Shown: positions 43,560-50,072 of the stretch, one piece after another
Numbering within the stretch: position 1 is the first letter of the stretch
Layout: each line of letters begins with the position of its first letter
Origin: CAZTVN01 sp964617145
GTDB taxonomy: Bacteria; Patescibacteriota; Gracilibacteria; UBA1369; JACRIC01
DNA: 50,072 bases
Assembly: GCA_964617145.1 (NCBI GenBank)
Contig: CAZTVN010000002.1
Location: forward strand, 1-50,072
Direction of reading: 5' to 3'
Made by a program: the position numbers and the translations under genes
Notes under the pieces: model-generated
Told to the model about the DNA's origin: nothing
What the model saw: the letters and a program-made list of their open reading frames with translations, nothing else
Database searches by the model: none

Positions 43560-44333
43560 ATGTATATACACGATTTGTCTCCTATTATTTTTACCGTTGG
43601 ACCCGTAAGTATACGATGGTATGGGCTTTTTTTCGCTATCGGTATTCTTTTGAATTTTTTGGTTGTTTATTCGGTTTTTAAACGCGAAGGCAAGCCTCTT
43701 TGGGTCATTGAAAGCGTGAGTCTGTATCTTTTTTTCGGGATGCTCATTGGGGCGCGTCTCGGTCATATCATTTTTTATAATCTTCCATATTTTTTGGCTC
43801 ATCCTCTTGATATTTTAAAGATTTGGGAAGGAGGACTCGCGAGTCACGGTGCTGCGATTGGGCTTCTTATTTCTTATGTGATTTGGTTGAAAGTTCATAA
43901 AATTGGTTTTTCTATCTATGCTGATCTTTTGGTGCTTGGCATTCCTTTGACTGCTGGCATGGTTCGCATTGGCAATTTTTTTAATTCGGAAATTATTGGA
44001 AAACCTACGGATTCATCTTATGGCGTTGTTTTTTCGCGACTGAGTGAAGATTTTCCAAGGCATCCGTCGCAACTCTATGAATCGGCTATCGCTTTTTCGA
44101 TCTTTTTTATTATTTACTTTGTTTACCGGCGATATTACAAAAAATTACCTCCGCTGATTCTCCTTTTTCTTCTTATTTTTCTTTATTTTTCTACCCGATT
44201 TATCGTTGAATTTTGGAAGGAGCGATTTATTCTTGAAACTTTCCCTCTTTCCATGGGACAGATTTTGAGTATTTTGCCTATTTTGATCTCTCTTTTTTAT
44301 TTTGGATGGATTTGGAGGAAACGGAAAGTTTAA
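43560..44333 (+). CDS. lgt: prolipoprotein diacylglyceryl transferase
   Basis: Moves diacylglycerol from phosphatidylglycerol to the lipobox Cys of prolipoproteins. 257 residues, about seven membrane helices. Seen: SIRWYGLFFAIGI, ARLGHIIFY, WEGGLASHGAAIG (catalytic His), RIGNFFNSEIIG (signature GNF.N), RHPSQLYES and RFIVEFWKE. Start ATG preceded by TTTTT, with no Shine-Dalgarno. Fits with the lipoprotein at 27600. Confidence 0.96.
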   Translation: MYIHDLSPIIFTVGPVSIRWYGLFFAIGILLNFLVVYSVFKREGKPLWVIESVSLYLFFGMLIGARLGHIIFYNLPYFLAHPLDILKIWEGGLASHGAAIGLLISYVIWLKVHKIGFSIYADLLVLGIPLTAGMVRIGNFFNSEIIGKPTDSSYGVVFSRLSEDFPRHPSQLYESAIAFSIFFIIYFVYRRYYKKLPPLILLFLLIFLYFSTRFIVEFWKERFILETFPLSMGQILSILPILISLFYFGWIWRKRKV

Positions 44334-44509
44334 GGGTGTGGGAAAAGTCATTATTTTGTGATGGCTCGCAATAGAGCTCGTTTTTGTTTTGAATGAAAAA
44401 TCAAGATTTTTTGAGTTCGACGAAGTTGTATAATTGCACCAAAATCTGACTTTTCGGGATTTTTCCTTCCATTCGGCAGGCAAAACATAGAGCTTTCTAT
44501 TAATTTTTT

Positions 44510-44531
44510 TGGCTTATTTAAGCCATTTTTT
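44510..44531 (+). terminator. intrinsic terminator downstream of lgt
   Basis: Hairpin TGGCTT/AAGCCA around loop ATTT, then six T. It is about 180 bases after the lgt stop; the interval holds no gene I can support. Confidence 0.55.
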
Positions 44532-44544
44532 GTCATATTTGCAT

Positions 44545-44614
44545 ACCTCCAGCAGGAATCGAACCTGCATCTTAGGCTCCGGAAGCCCACATTTTATCCA
44601 TTAAACTATGGAGG
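44545..44614 (-). tRNA. tRNA-Arg (anticodon CCG), CCA not encoded
   Basis: Minus strand acceptor CCTCCAT-type/ATGGAGG (CTGGAGG at the 3' side), D stem TTTA/TAAA, anticodon stem TGGGC/GCCTA with loop TTCCGGA, T loop TTCGATT. 70 bases with discriminator; short D loop. The next bases are ATGC, so no encoded CCA. Confidence 0.88.
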
Positions 44615-44638
44615 CCTGAACAAATTTTATCTCAAAAC

Positions 44639-44682
44639 GTGAAAATTTCGTTACACCGCATAGTTTTTCAGAGGTTCCTTAA
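44639..44682. repeat. repeat B5 upstream of folK
   Basis: GTGAAAATTTCGTTACACCG then CATAGTTTTTCAGAGGTTCC; matches the right arm of B1 (AAAATTTCGTTACAACG, TATGTTTTTCAG). Ends about 86 bases before folK. Confidence 0.7.
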
Positions 44683-44768
44683 GTTTGGTCTTACTTTTTT
44701 GTCGCGCAAAGAATGTTATACTCTTTTTGTACGCTTTTTTTCAATATATCCGTTCAATAGTTACCGAA

Positions 44769-45269
44769 ATGGCTTTTGTTTATGTAAGTCTTGGTTCGAA
44801 TGTTGGGGATAAAAAACAGTATCTCATTGATGCCCTTTGCGCCATGAAAGAGCGAAATTTTTGGCTTAAGGTTGGCTCGAAAGTATATCATACTGAACCC
44901 AAAGGTTCTGCCGAGCAAGATTGGTTTTTAAATATGTGTTTGCTTATTGATACCCGATATCCACCTTTAACGCTCTTAAAAAAGTGTCAAGAGATTGAAG
45001 ATTTTTTTGGTCGAGATCGCTCTCAAGAAAAATGGGGGCCTCGAACTCTTGATATTGATATTATTTTTTACGAAGATATGATTTTTGAAGATCCGAGACT
45101 TATTATTCCGCATCCTTTTATGCATGAACGAAAATTTGTTCTAGCTCCACTTGACGAAATTGCCCCTCTTTTTGAGCACCCTGTATTAAAAAAAACGGTT
45201 CATCGCCTCTTGATGGAATGTCCTGATGCCAGTATAGTTGAGCCGTTTTCGAGCATTTCACTCCCTTGA
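44769..45269 (+). CDS. folK: HPPK, 6-hydroxymethyl-7,8-dihydropterin pyrophosphokinase
   Basis: Pyrophosphorylates 6-hydroxymethyl-dihydropterin for FolP. 166 residues. Seen: YVSLGSNVGDKKQYL, VYHTEPKGSAEQDWFLN, GRDRSQEKWGPRTLDIDIIFY (the conserved GPRxxDxD) and IPHPFMHERKFVLAPLDEIAP. Start at 44769 (MAFVYVSLGSN); the earlier Met (44685) adds a non-family hydrophobic leader. It begins the folK-tkt-DUF192-tkt-prs-rpiB-rpe series; the transketolase half starts 3 bases after its stop. So folate is split between two clusters. Confidence 0.96.
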   Translation: MAFVYVSLGSNVGDKKQYLIDALCAMKERNFWLKVGSKVYHTEPKGSAEQDWFLNMCLLIDTRYPPLTLLKKCQEIEDFFGRDRSQEKWGPRTLDIDIIFYEDMIFEDPRLIIPHPFMHERKFVLAPLDEIAPLFEHPVLKKTVHRLLMECPDASIVEPFSSISLP

Positions 45270-45272
45270 AAC

Positions 45273-46115
45273 ATGACTGATAAAGAAATTCAGAAACTCG
45301 CTATACTTTTGAGATTTGATATTCTTGAAATGATTTATGCTGCTCAGTTTGGCTATATAGGGGGTTCTCTTTCTGCTTTAGAACTTATTGCCACTTTGTA
45401 TTTTGGGGAGATTTATGGGAAACCTATTTTAAAATATGATCCGCATAAACCTCAAGGCTGCGAACAAGATTATTTTATCCTTTCTAAGGCTCATGCTTGC
45501 CCTGCGCTTTATGCTGTTTTGGCTGAAGCTGGGTTTTTTCATAAAGAAGAATTGCGCTATTTTCGAAAATCCGGAAGTTTGCTTCAAGCTTATCCTTTTC
45601 AAAAAATTCCTGGCATCGCGGTTTCAGGCACTTTACATCAAGGACTTTCCATCGCTTGCGGTCTTGCCAGCGCTCTTAAAATTGATCGTAAACCTTATAG
45701 GGTGTACTGCCTTCTTGGGGATGGAGAATTGCAGGATGGGCAAGTTTTTGAGGCTATGATGAGTGCTTCTCATTATCAACTTGATAATCTTTGTGTTCTT
45801 ATTGACTTTAATGGATTTCAGGCTGAAGGTTCTATACGCGAAATTGTTAATATTGAACCTATTCAGGATAAGTTTGAATCTTTTGGATTTAGTGTTATAC
45901 GTATTCTTGATGGTCATAATGTTTCTGATATTGTGAGGGCTTTAGAGAAAGCTTGGAAAATTCAGAGAAAACCTGTTTGTATTATTGCGCATACTATAAA
46001 AGGTAAAGGCTTGCCTTTTATGGAGAGAAAATCTTCTTATCATGACGTTAAGTTGAGCGAAATGGAGATTTTTTCTGCTCGAAGAGAGATTGAAAAACAA
46101 TTAGAATTTTTTTAA
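45273..46115 (+). CDS. transketolase N-terminal half (split)
   Basis: 280 residues, TPP/Mg-binding half of a split transketolase. Seen: LSKAHACPALYAVLAEAGFF (conserved His), GDGELQDGQVFEAMMSASHYQLDNLCVLIDFNGFQ (ThDP motif split here: GDG at the start, N near the end), and HTIKGKGLPFME. Differences from family consensus: LLQAYPF where the His of GHP is expected, and GTLHQGLS where GSLGQGLS is normal. The partner half lies beyond a DUF192 gene. TPP itself would come from the thi unit. Reads as intact gene; activity uncertain. Confidence 0.9.
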   Translation: MTDKEIQKLAILLRFDILEMIYAAQFGYIGGSLSALELIATLYFGEIYGKPILKYDPHKPQGCEQDYFILSKAHACPALYAVLAEAGFFHKEELRYFRKSGSLLQAYPFQKIPGIAVSGTLHQGLSIACGLASALKIDRKPYRVYCLLGDGELQDGQVFEAMMSASHYQLDNLCVLIDFNGFQAEGSIREIVNIEPIQDKFESFGFSVIRILDGHNVSDIVRALEKAWKIQRKPVCIIAHTIKGKGLPFMERKSSYHDVKLSEMEIFSARREIEKQLEFF

Positions 46116-46124
46116 TTTTTTGTT

Positions 46125-46661
46125 ATGTCCAGAAAAAAAATATTTTTCCCAATTTTTTTTGTTAGCGTTGTTATCGCTATAGTTATTTTTTTGTTTTTCT
46201 TTTTTTCTTTTTGTTCTTATGGAGAGAAAAACACCGATAGAGGAGAGATGGTTATATCTACGAAACAGGGAGAAAACCTTTTGACTGTTGAGATTGCTGA
46301 TACTCCAGCCAAAAGAGCTTCGGGGCTTATGTGGCGTAGCTATCTGTCTGAAGGGGAGGGGATGCTTTTTGTTTTTGGAGATGAGGGTAAGCGTAATTTT
46401 TGGATGAAAAACACCCTTATTCCGCTTGATATTATTTTTATCTCAGCTTCTAAAAAAATTATTGGAATTACCAGTAATGCCAAGCCCTGCGAAGCTGATA
46501 TGAATTGTTCCTATATTACTTCTGAAGAAAATGCGAAGTATGTGCTTGAAGTTAACGGCGGTGATACAGAAACTCTCGGCATACAAGTCGGCGACAGTGT
46601 GCAATTTGATTATCCATTTAAGGACTTTTGGTTTTCTTGTGGTTCACGTTATTTTTACTAA
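46125..46661 (+). CDS. DUF192 exported protein
   Basis: 178 residues: N-terminal membrane anchor (IFFPIFFVSVVIAIVIFLFFFF), then the DUF192 domain, TVEIADTPAKRASGLMWRSYL, GMLFVFGDEGKRNFWMKNTLIPLDIIFI, ITSNAKPCEADMNCSYITSE and YVLEVNGGDTETLGIQVGD. The fold is widespread, extracytoplasmic and of unknown function. Odd here: it sits exactly between the two halves of the transketolase (10 and 23 bases), separating proteins expected to be one complex. Perhaps an operon passenger. Confidence 0.9.
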   Translation: MSRKKIFFPIFFVSVVIAIVIFLFFFFSFCSYGEKNTDRGEMVISTKQGENLLTVEIADTPAKRASGLMWRSYLSEGEGMLFVFGDEGKRNFWMKNTLIPLDIIFISASKKIIGITSNAKPCEADMNCSYITSEENAKYVLEVNGGDTETLGIQVGDSVQFDYPFKDFWFSCGSRYFY

Positions 46662-46684
46662 GTTATTAAGGAGTTTTAAAAAAT

Positions 46685-47647
46685 ATGTTTAATACTCAAA
46701 GGACATTATCACCTCAAAAAGCCTATCGAGATATTTTAATTACTTTAGGCGGTGAAGTGAAAAATCTCATTGTCCTTGATACCGATATTTCTCGATTTAC
46801 AGGGACAGATTTATTTAAAAAACAGTTTGCTGATCGTTATTTTCATCTCGGGCTTTCTTATGCTCATGCTGTAGGATTTTCTATCGGCATGTCTTTGCGT
46901 AAAAAACTCCCATTTATTTCTACAACACCTCTTATAGCTTCTGCCAGGATGCTTGAATATATTCGTACAGGAATTTGCCTCCCCAATCTTAATATTAAAA
47001 TTGTTGGCTCTCTGGCTGGATTTTCTGGGTATCCTTTTGCTCCGCATTTTCAGTGTCTTTCTGATATCGCTCTTATGCGAAGTCTTCCCAATATGAAGAT
47101 TTTTTGTCCTGCTGATTATTACGAGTGTCTTCGTATTTTTGAAGTTTGCGTCCGAGATTTTGGGCCTACTTATATTCGTCTTAGCGGAGAGGAACTTCCT
47201 GTTATTTACGATGATACTTATCGTTTTTCTATTGGTCGTGGCAATATTATCCGTGAAGGAAATGATGTGACCCTTTTTGCCCTTGGGCCTATGGTGAAAG
47301 AAGCATTGAAAGTTTCTGATCTTTTGAGTTCTTTTGGTATTCATATCCGCGTTATCAATATGTCATCTTTAAAACCTCTTGATACTGAACTTATTTTGCA
47401 ATGCGCGTCCACTTCTCAATTTTTTGTCACTTTAGAGGATCATAGAGTTTTTGGGGGACTTTTTACGAGCGTTTCTGAATGTATGGCATCTTTTTCATCA
47501 GTGAAAATTTATCCTCAAGCCTTGCCCGATACTTTTATTGATACCGTATCGAATGAAGATGCCTATATAAAGTATGGTTTGGATTTTGAAAGCGTTGCAG
47601 AACAGATAAAAAGATGCTTTATTTTACATCAAAAAGCGATTGATTGA
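46685..47647 (+). CDS. transketolase C-terminal half (split), catalytic Glu absent
   Basis: 320 residues: the pyrimidine-binding half (PP/Pyr) and C-terminal domain of transketolase. Conserved text: PFISTTPLIASARMLEYIRTGI, NLNIKIVGSLAGFS, DIALMRSLPNMKIFCPADYYE, and RVINMSSLKPLDTELI. The usual RfxNxGIxEQ motif reads RYFHLGLSYAHAVGF: the Glu that activates the TPP aminopyrimidine is a Tyr, and EQN becomes YAH. THQ near it is PHFQ. So the classical catalytic machinery is altered in this half, and His of GHP in the other half too. Begins 23 bases after DUF192; prs follows after 51. Confidence 0.88.
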   Translation: MFNTQRTLSPQKAYRDILITLGGEVKNLIVLDTDISRFTGTDLFKKQFADRYFHLGLSYAHAVGFSIGMSLRKKLPFISTTPLIASARMLEYIRTGICLPNLNIKIVGSLAGFSGYPFAPHFQCLSDIALMRSLPNMKIFCPADYYECLRIFEVCVRDFGPTYIRLSGEELPVIYDDTYRFSIGRGNIIREGNDVTLFALGPMVKEALKVSDLLSSFGIHIRVINMSSLKPLDTELILQCASTSQFFVTLEDHRVFGGLFTSVSECMASFSSVKIYPQALPDTFIDTVSNEDAYIKYGLDFESVAEQIKRCFILHQKAID

Positions 47648-47698
47648 ATTTTGTATTTACGGTACAGTGGACTTGCTCAAAATACGTTATAGGTTTTT

Positions 47699-48646
47699 AT
47701 GTTACATCCCCTTTCTTTGAAACTTTTTTCAGGATCTTCTCACTCAAAACTTACAGCAAAAATTGCACAATGTTTGAAGATAAAGGTTTCAGAGATGGTT
47801 TTGAAGCGTTTTGCCTGTGGAGAACTTTATGCAAAGCCTCAAGAAAGCGTGAGAGGATGTGATGTTTTTGTTGTTCAAACTACGACGCATAATGTTAATC
47901 AAGATTTGATGGAACTTTTTGTTATATTGGATGCTTTGAAGCGTTCATTTGCTGCCAAGATTCATGTTGTTATGCCGTATTATGCTTATGCTCGTCAGGA
48001 TCGGGTGGCTGTTCCGAGAGAACCTATTTCCGCGAAACTTGTTGCGGATCTTATATCAGCAGCAGGTTCAGATCATGTCATTACTATTCATCTTCACAGC
48101 GATCAAGAACAAGGATTTTTTGATTATCCCGTAGATAATTTGAGCGCTGCGAAAATTTTTGCTGATTATTTTCGCAAAAAACGTTTGAAAAATATCGTTA
48201 CGGTTTCTCCTGATGCTGGAGGCGCGAAATCTGCGAAGAGATTTGCCGATCTTATTGGAGCAGAACTTGCCATTATGCATAAGACAAGACCGGCTCATAA
48301 TAAAGCGGAAATTACGCATGTCATTGGTAATGTAAAAGGAAAAACCTGTATTGTTTACGACGATATTATCGATACTGCTGGTACCGTTACTGAATCTATT
48401 TCGGCTTTACGAAAAGCTGGCGCGAACAAGGATATTTATCTTGCTGCTACTCATGGAGTTTTTTCTGACCCAGCCATGAAACGTTTGAAAGAAGCGCAAT
48501 TTAAAGAAATTGTTTTTACTGATACTATTCCTCATCCTGTAATGAGTGGTTTAAATTTTGAGATTTTATCGGTGGCTCCGCTTCTTGCTCAAACGATTGA
48601 AAGCGTTCACAGTGCCCGTTCGGTTACCAATATTAAAGAAAGTTAA
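47699..48646 (+). CDS. prs: ribose-phosphate pyrophosphokinase
   Basis: Makes PRPP from ribose 5-phosphate and ATP. 315 residues. Seen: GSSHSKLTAKIA, FACGELYAKPQES, VVMPYYAYARQDR (the conserved YARQDRx), HLHSDQEQGFFDYPVDNLSA, SPDAGGAKSAKRFAD and YDDIIDTAGTVTESI (PRPP loop; D in place of common V/M ahead of it). An uncommon HLH (usual DLH) just before the Mg loop. TATAGG close to the ATG suggests a promoter; the ATG follows TTTTT. Confidence 0.95.
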   Translation: MLHPLSLKLFSGSSHSKLTAKIAQCLKIKVSEMVLKRFACGELYAKPQESVRGCDVFVVQTTTHNVNQDLMELFVILDALKRSFAAKIHVVMPYYAYARQDRVAVPREPISAKLVADLISAAGSDHVITIHLHSDQEQGFFDYPVDNLSAAKIFADYFRKKRLKNIVTVSPDAGGAKSAKRFADLIGAELAIMHKTRPAHNKAEITHVIGNVKGKTCIVYDDIIDTAGTVTESISALRKAGANKDIYLAATHGVFSDPAMKRLKEAQFKEIVFTDTIPHPVMSGLNFEILSVAPLLAQTIESVHSARSVTNIKES

Positions 48647-48651
48647 TTTTT

Positions 48652-49089
48652 ATGAAAGTATTTTTAGGCGCTGATCATCGCGGTTTTGCACTGAAAGAAG
48701 ATTTGAAAATTTATCTTCAGAAACAAGGTGTTGCTTATGAAGATTTGGGAACTCAAAGCACCGATAGCGTTGATTATCCAAGATATTCACAAATGGTTTC
48801 TGAAAAGATTCTTCAAAATCCTGATTCCCGAGGTGTTTTGATTTGCAATTCTGGTGTCGGTATATCCATTGCTGCGAATCGTTATCAAGGTATTCGTGCC
48901 GCGTTGTGTTTTAATGAAAATATGGCTGAAATGTCCAGGCGTCATAATGATGCTAATATTCTTTGTCTTGGTCAGAATTTTGTTTCATCAAAAACCGCAA
49001 AAGCTATGCTTGAGAAATTTCTTTCTACTGATTTTGAGGGAGGGAGACACTTGAGACGTATCGATATGATTGACCGAAGTCAAATATGA
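48652..49089 (+). CDS. rpiB: ribose-5-phosphate isomerase B
   Basis: Interconverts ribulose and ribose 5-phosphate. 145 residues. Seen: FLGADHRGFALKEDLKIYL (catalytic His region), LICNSGVGISIAANRYQGIRAALC (anion loop; CNSG where CGTG is typical), SRRHNDANILCLGQNF. Follows prs by 5 bases; overlaps rpe by 4. Confidence 0.94.
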   Translation: MKVFLGADHRGFALKEDLKIYLQKQGVAYEDLGTQSTDSVDYPRYSQMVSEKILQNPDSRGVLICNSGVGISIAANRYQGIRAALCFNENMAEMSRRHNDANILCLGQNFVSSKTAKAMLEKFLSTDFEGGRHLRRIDMIDRSQI

Positions 49090-49715
49090 AAATTCAGATT
49101 GCTGCTTCTATACTTTCATCAGACTTTGGAAACATTAACGCAGAAATTCGTTCTGTCGAAAAGTATGTAGATTGGATTCATGTTGATGTTATGGATGGCC
49201 ATTTTGTGCCTAATATTACTTTGGGGGCTCCTGTAGTTGCCACTTTAAAATCTGTTCGACCTATGGAATGTCATCTGATGATCGAACATCCCGAAGAACA
49301 TGTTTCGGATTTTGTCGCAGCTGGAGCAAAACGAATTATTATTCATCAAGAGGTTTGTCCACATCTTCATCGAAATATTCAGCAAATTAAAGATCTTGGA
49401 ATTCAAGCTGGCGTTGCTTTAAATCCCGCTACATCTCTTATGACCATAGAAGATGTTTTGTCCGATCTTGATGTGGTTTTGCTTATGACGGTGAATCCTG
49501 GTTTTGGAGGTCAGAAATTTATCGAATCAGTTCTTCCGAAAATACAAGAACTTCGCGCTTTATGTCCGAAGCTTGATATAGAAGTAGATGGTGGCATTCA
49601 TGATAAGAGTGCTTCGAAAGTTATTGAAGCTGGAGCTAATATTCTTGTTTCCGGTTCTTATATTTTTCGATCAAAAAATCGTGTTTCAGCGATAAAACTC
49701 TTGCGTACTTCTTGA
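49086..49715 (+). CDS. rpe: ribulose-phosphate 3-epimerase
   Basis: Epimerises ribulose 5-P and xylulose 5-P; links to the adjacent transketolase and RpiB in the non-oxidative pentose phosphate pathway. 209 residues, TIM barrel. Seen: IAASILSSDFGNI, WIHVDVMDGHFVPNIT (metal ligands), CHLMIEHPE, GVALNPATS, LLMTVNPGFGGQKFI and EVDGGIHDKSASKVIEAGANILVSGSYIF. Start overlaps rpiB stop (ATGA). Confidence 0.96.
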   Translation: MKIQIAASILSSDFGNINAEIRSVEKYVDWIHVDVMDGHFVPNITLGAPVVATLKSVRPMECHLMIEHPEEHVSDFVAAGAKRIIIHQEVCPHLHRNIQQIKDLGIQAGVALNPATSLMTIEDVLSDLDVVLLMTVNPGFGGQKFIESVLPKIQELRALCPKLDIEVDGGIHDKSASKVIEAGANILVSGSYIFRSKNRVSAIKLLRTS

Positions 49716-49761
49716 TCGTTGGCCATAATAGCCCCCTCACATATTTTTTTATTTTTTAAAT

Positions 49762-50072
49762 ATGAAAACCATGGTGATCGCTACTTTGAAAGAGATCAAA
49801 GATAATGAAAATCGAGTAGGTATTACTCCTGATGGAGTAAAGGAGCTCAAGCAGTTTGGTCATACGGTTATAGTTGAACGTGGTGCTGGAAAGGGAGCTT
49901 CTTTTGATGATGTTGAGTATATCGATGCCGGAGCTACTATTATGGATCATTCCGAAGAAATTGTGGAAAAAGCGGATATTGTGGTGAAGGTGAAAGAACC
50001 GCTTCCTCAAGAATATTCACTTCTTGAAAAAATGAAAGGAAAAACAGTAAGTTTTAAAATAAGGATTGAGAA
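49762..50072 (+). CDS. alanine dehydrogenase / NAD(P) transhydrogenase alpha-like, 3' partial
   Basis: Opens at 49762 with MKTMVIATLKEIKDNENRVGITPDGVKEL and continues GHTVIVERGAGKGASF, YIDAGATI and ADIVVKVKEPLPQEYSLL, the N-terminal catalytic domain shared by alanine dehydrogenase and the alpha subunit of proton-translocating transhydrogenase. Continues past the window. The last about 10 residues (after KGKTV) lose family sequence, where FTYLHLA is normally found, so the edge may be misassembled, frameshifted or hit by an insertion. Follows rpe by 46 bases. Confidence 0.8.
   Translation, partial: MKTMVIATLKEIKDNENRVGITPDGVKELKQFGHTVIVERGAGKGASFDDVEYIDAGATIMDHSEEIVEKADIVVKVKEPLPQEYSLLEKMKGKTVSFKIRIE

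Noticed and set aside
44351..44590. Minus-strand frame of 79 codons between lgt and tRNA-Arg
   Set aside because: Its start (MGFRSLRCRFDSCWRY) is the usual translation of a tRNA; the rest has no known family.
6411..50072. Shared GTAAG beside the pheT gap, the topA gap and the right edge, as a sign of one inserted element
   Set aside because: Five bases in an AT-rich sequence are too short to exceed chance.
1..50072. CRISPR arrays, rRNA genes, prophage
   Set aside because: No regularly spaced repeats, no rRNA text and no phage genes were seen.
1..50072. Recoding of TGA (Gly or Trp)
   Set aside because: TGA ends several well-conserved genes exactly where the family ends, so the standard code applies.

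Overview
The window is an AT-rich bacterial chromosome segment from a scaffolded assembly: four runs of exactly 10 N lie at 6401, 13509, 31683 and 39994. TGA is used as a stop (for example for the permease at the left edge, thiE and folK), so this is standard code 11, not the recoded Gracilibacteria/Absconditabacteria code. A small-genome style with tightly packed genes, very little Shine-Dalgarno use, a huge surface protein with GYAW...GW repeats, a LemA/TPM pair and an archaeal-type NadM together suggest Patescibacteria (CPR). Peregrinibacteria is my best guess because folate, thiamine and pentose-phosphate genes are present. The lineage is inference only.

Layout. 1-3011: partial ArsB/NhaD-type permease, an orphan protein and an MFS transporter. 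3060-9347 (minus): pheS-pheT-pbp1A-tRNA-Pro, with pheT interrupted by a gap. 9471-13505: aroC, HU and topA. 13659-17003: a 1100-residue secreted surface protein. 17034-20596 (minus): an operon smpB-nadE-nadM-phosphomannomutase-small membrane protein. 20825-27553: rpmB, tRNA-Ser, an isoprenylcysteine-methyltransferase-like protein, TPM/LemA pair, MgtE-like transporter, a PurD-like ATP-grasp protein, a site-2 protease, a MITE, a strongly supported but unidentified ncRNA, tRNA-Thr and rpmG. 27600-32251: lipoprotein, tRNA-Trp, CBS protein and FtsI/PBP2. 32673-34408: M16 peptidase and ndk. 34438-38339: folate cluster pabB-pabC-folP-PTPS, whose gaps are filled with repeats. 38555-42680: TPP riboswitch followed by thi4-thiC-thiE-thiL. 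43560-44333: lgt. 44769-end: folK, split transketolase halves with a DUF192 protein between them, prs, rpiB, rpe and the start of an alanine-dehydrogenase-like gene.

How it fits together. AroC makes chorismate; PabB and PabC turn it to p-aminobenzoate; FolP and FolK (and possibly the PTPS homolog instead of FolB) build the pterin branch. Thi4, ThiC, ThiE and ThiL make thiamine diphosphate, sensed by the riboswitch, and TPP is the cofactor expected for the transketolase pair. Rpe, RpiB and Prs link pentose phosphates to PRPP, and NadM/NadE finish NAD.

Most interesting points: the split transketolase appears to lack its catalytic Glu; a small TA-flanked MITE sits inside the 5' end of folP, where it creates a stop and supplies a new start; a second palindromic repeat family occupies many intergenic gaps and its relative lies inside the phosphomannomutase coding sequence; and a roughly 195-nt ncRNA has promoter, closing stem and terminator in register.
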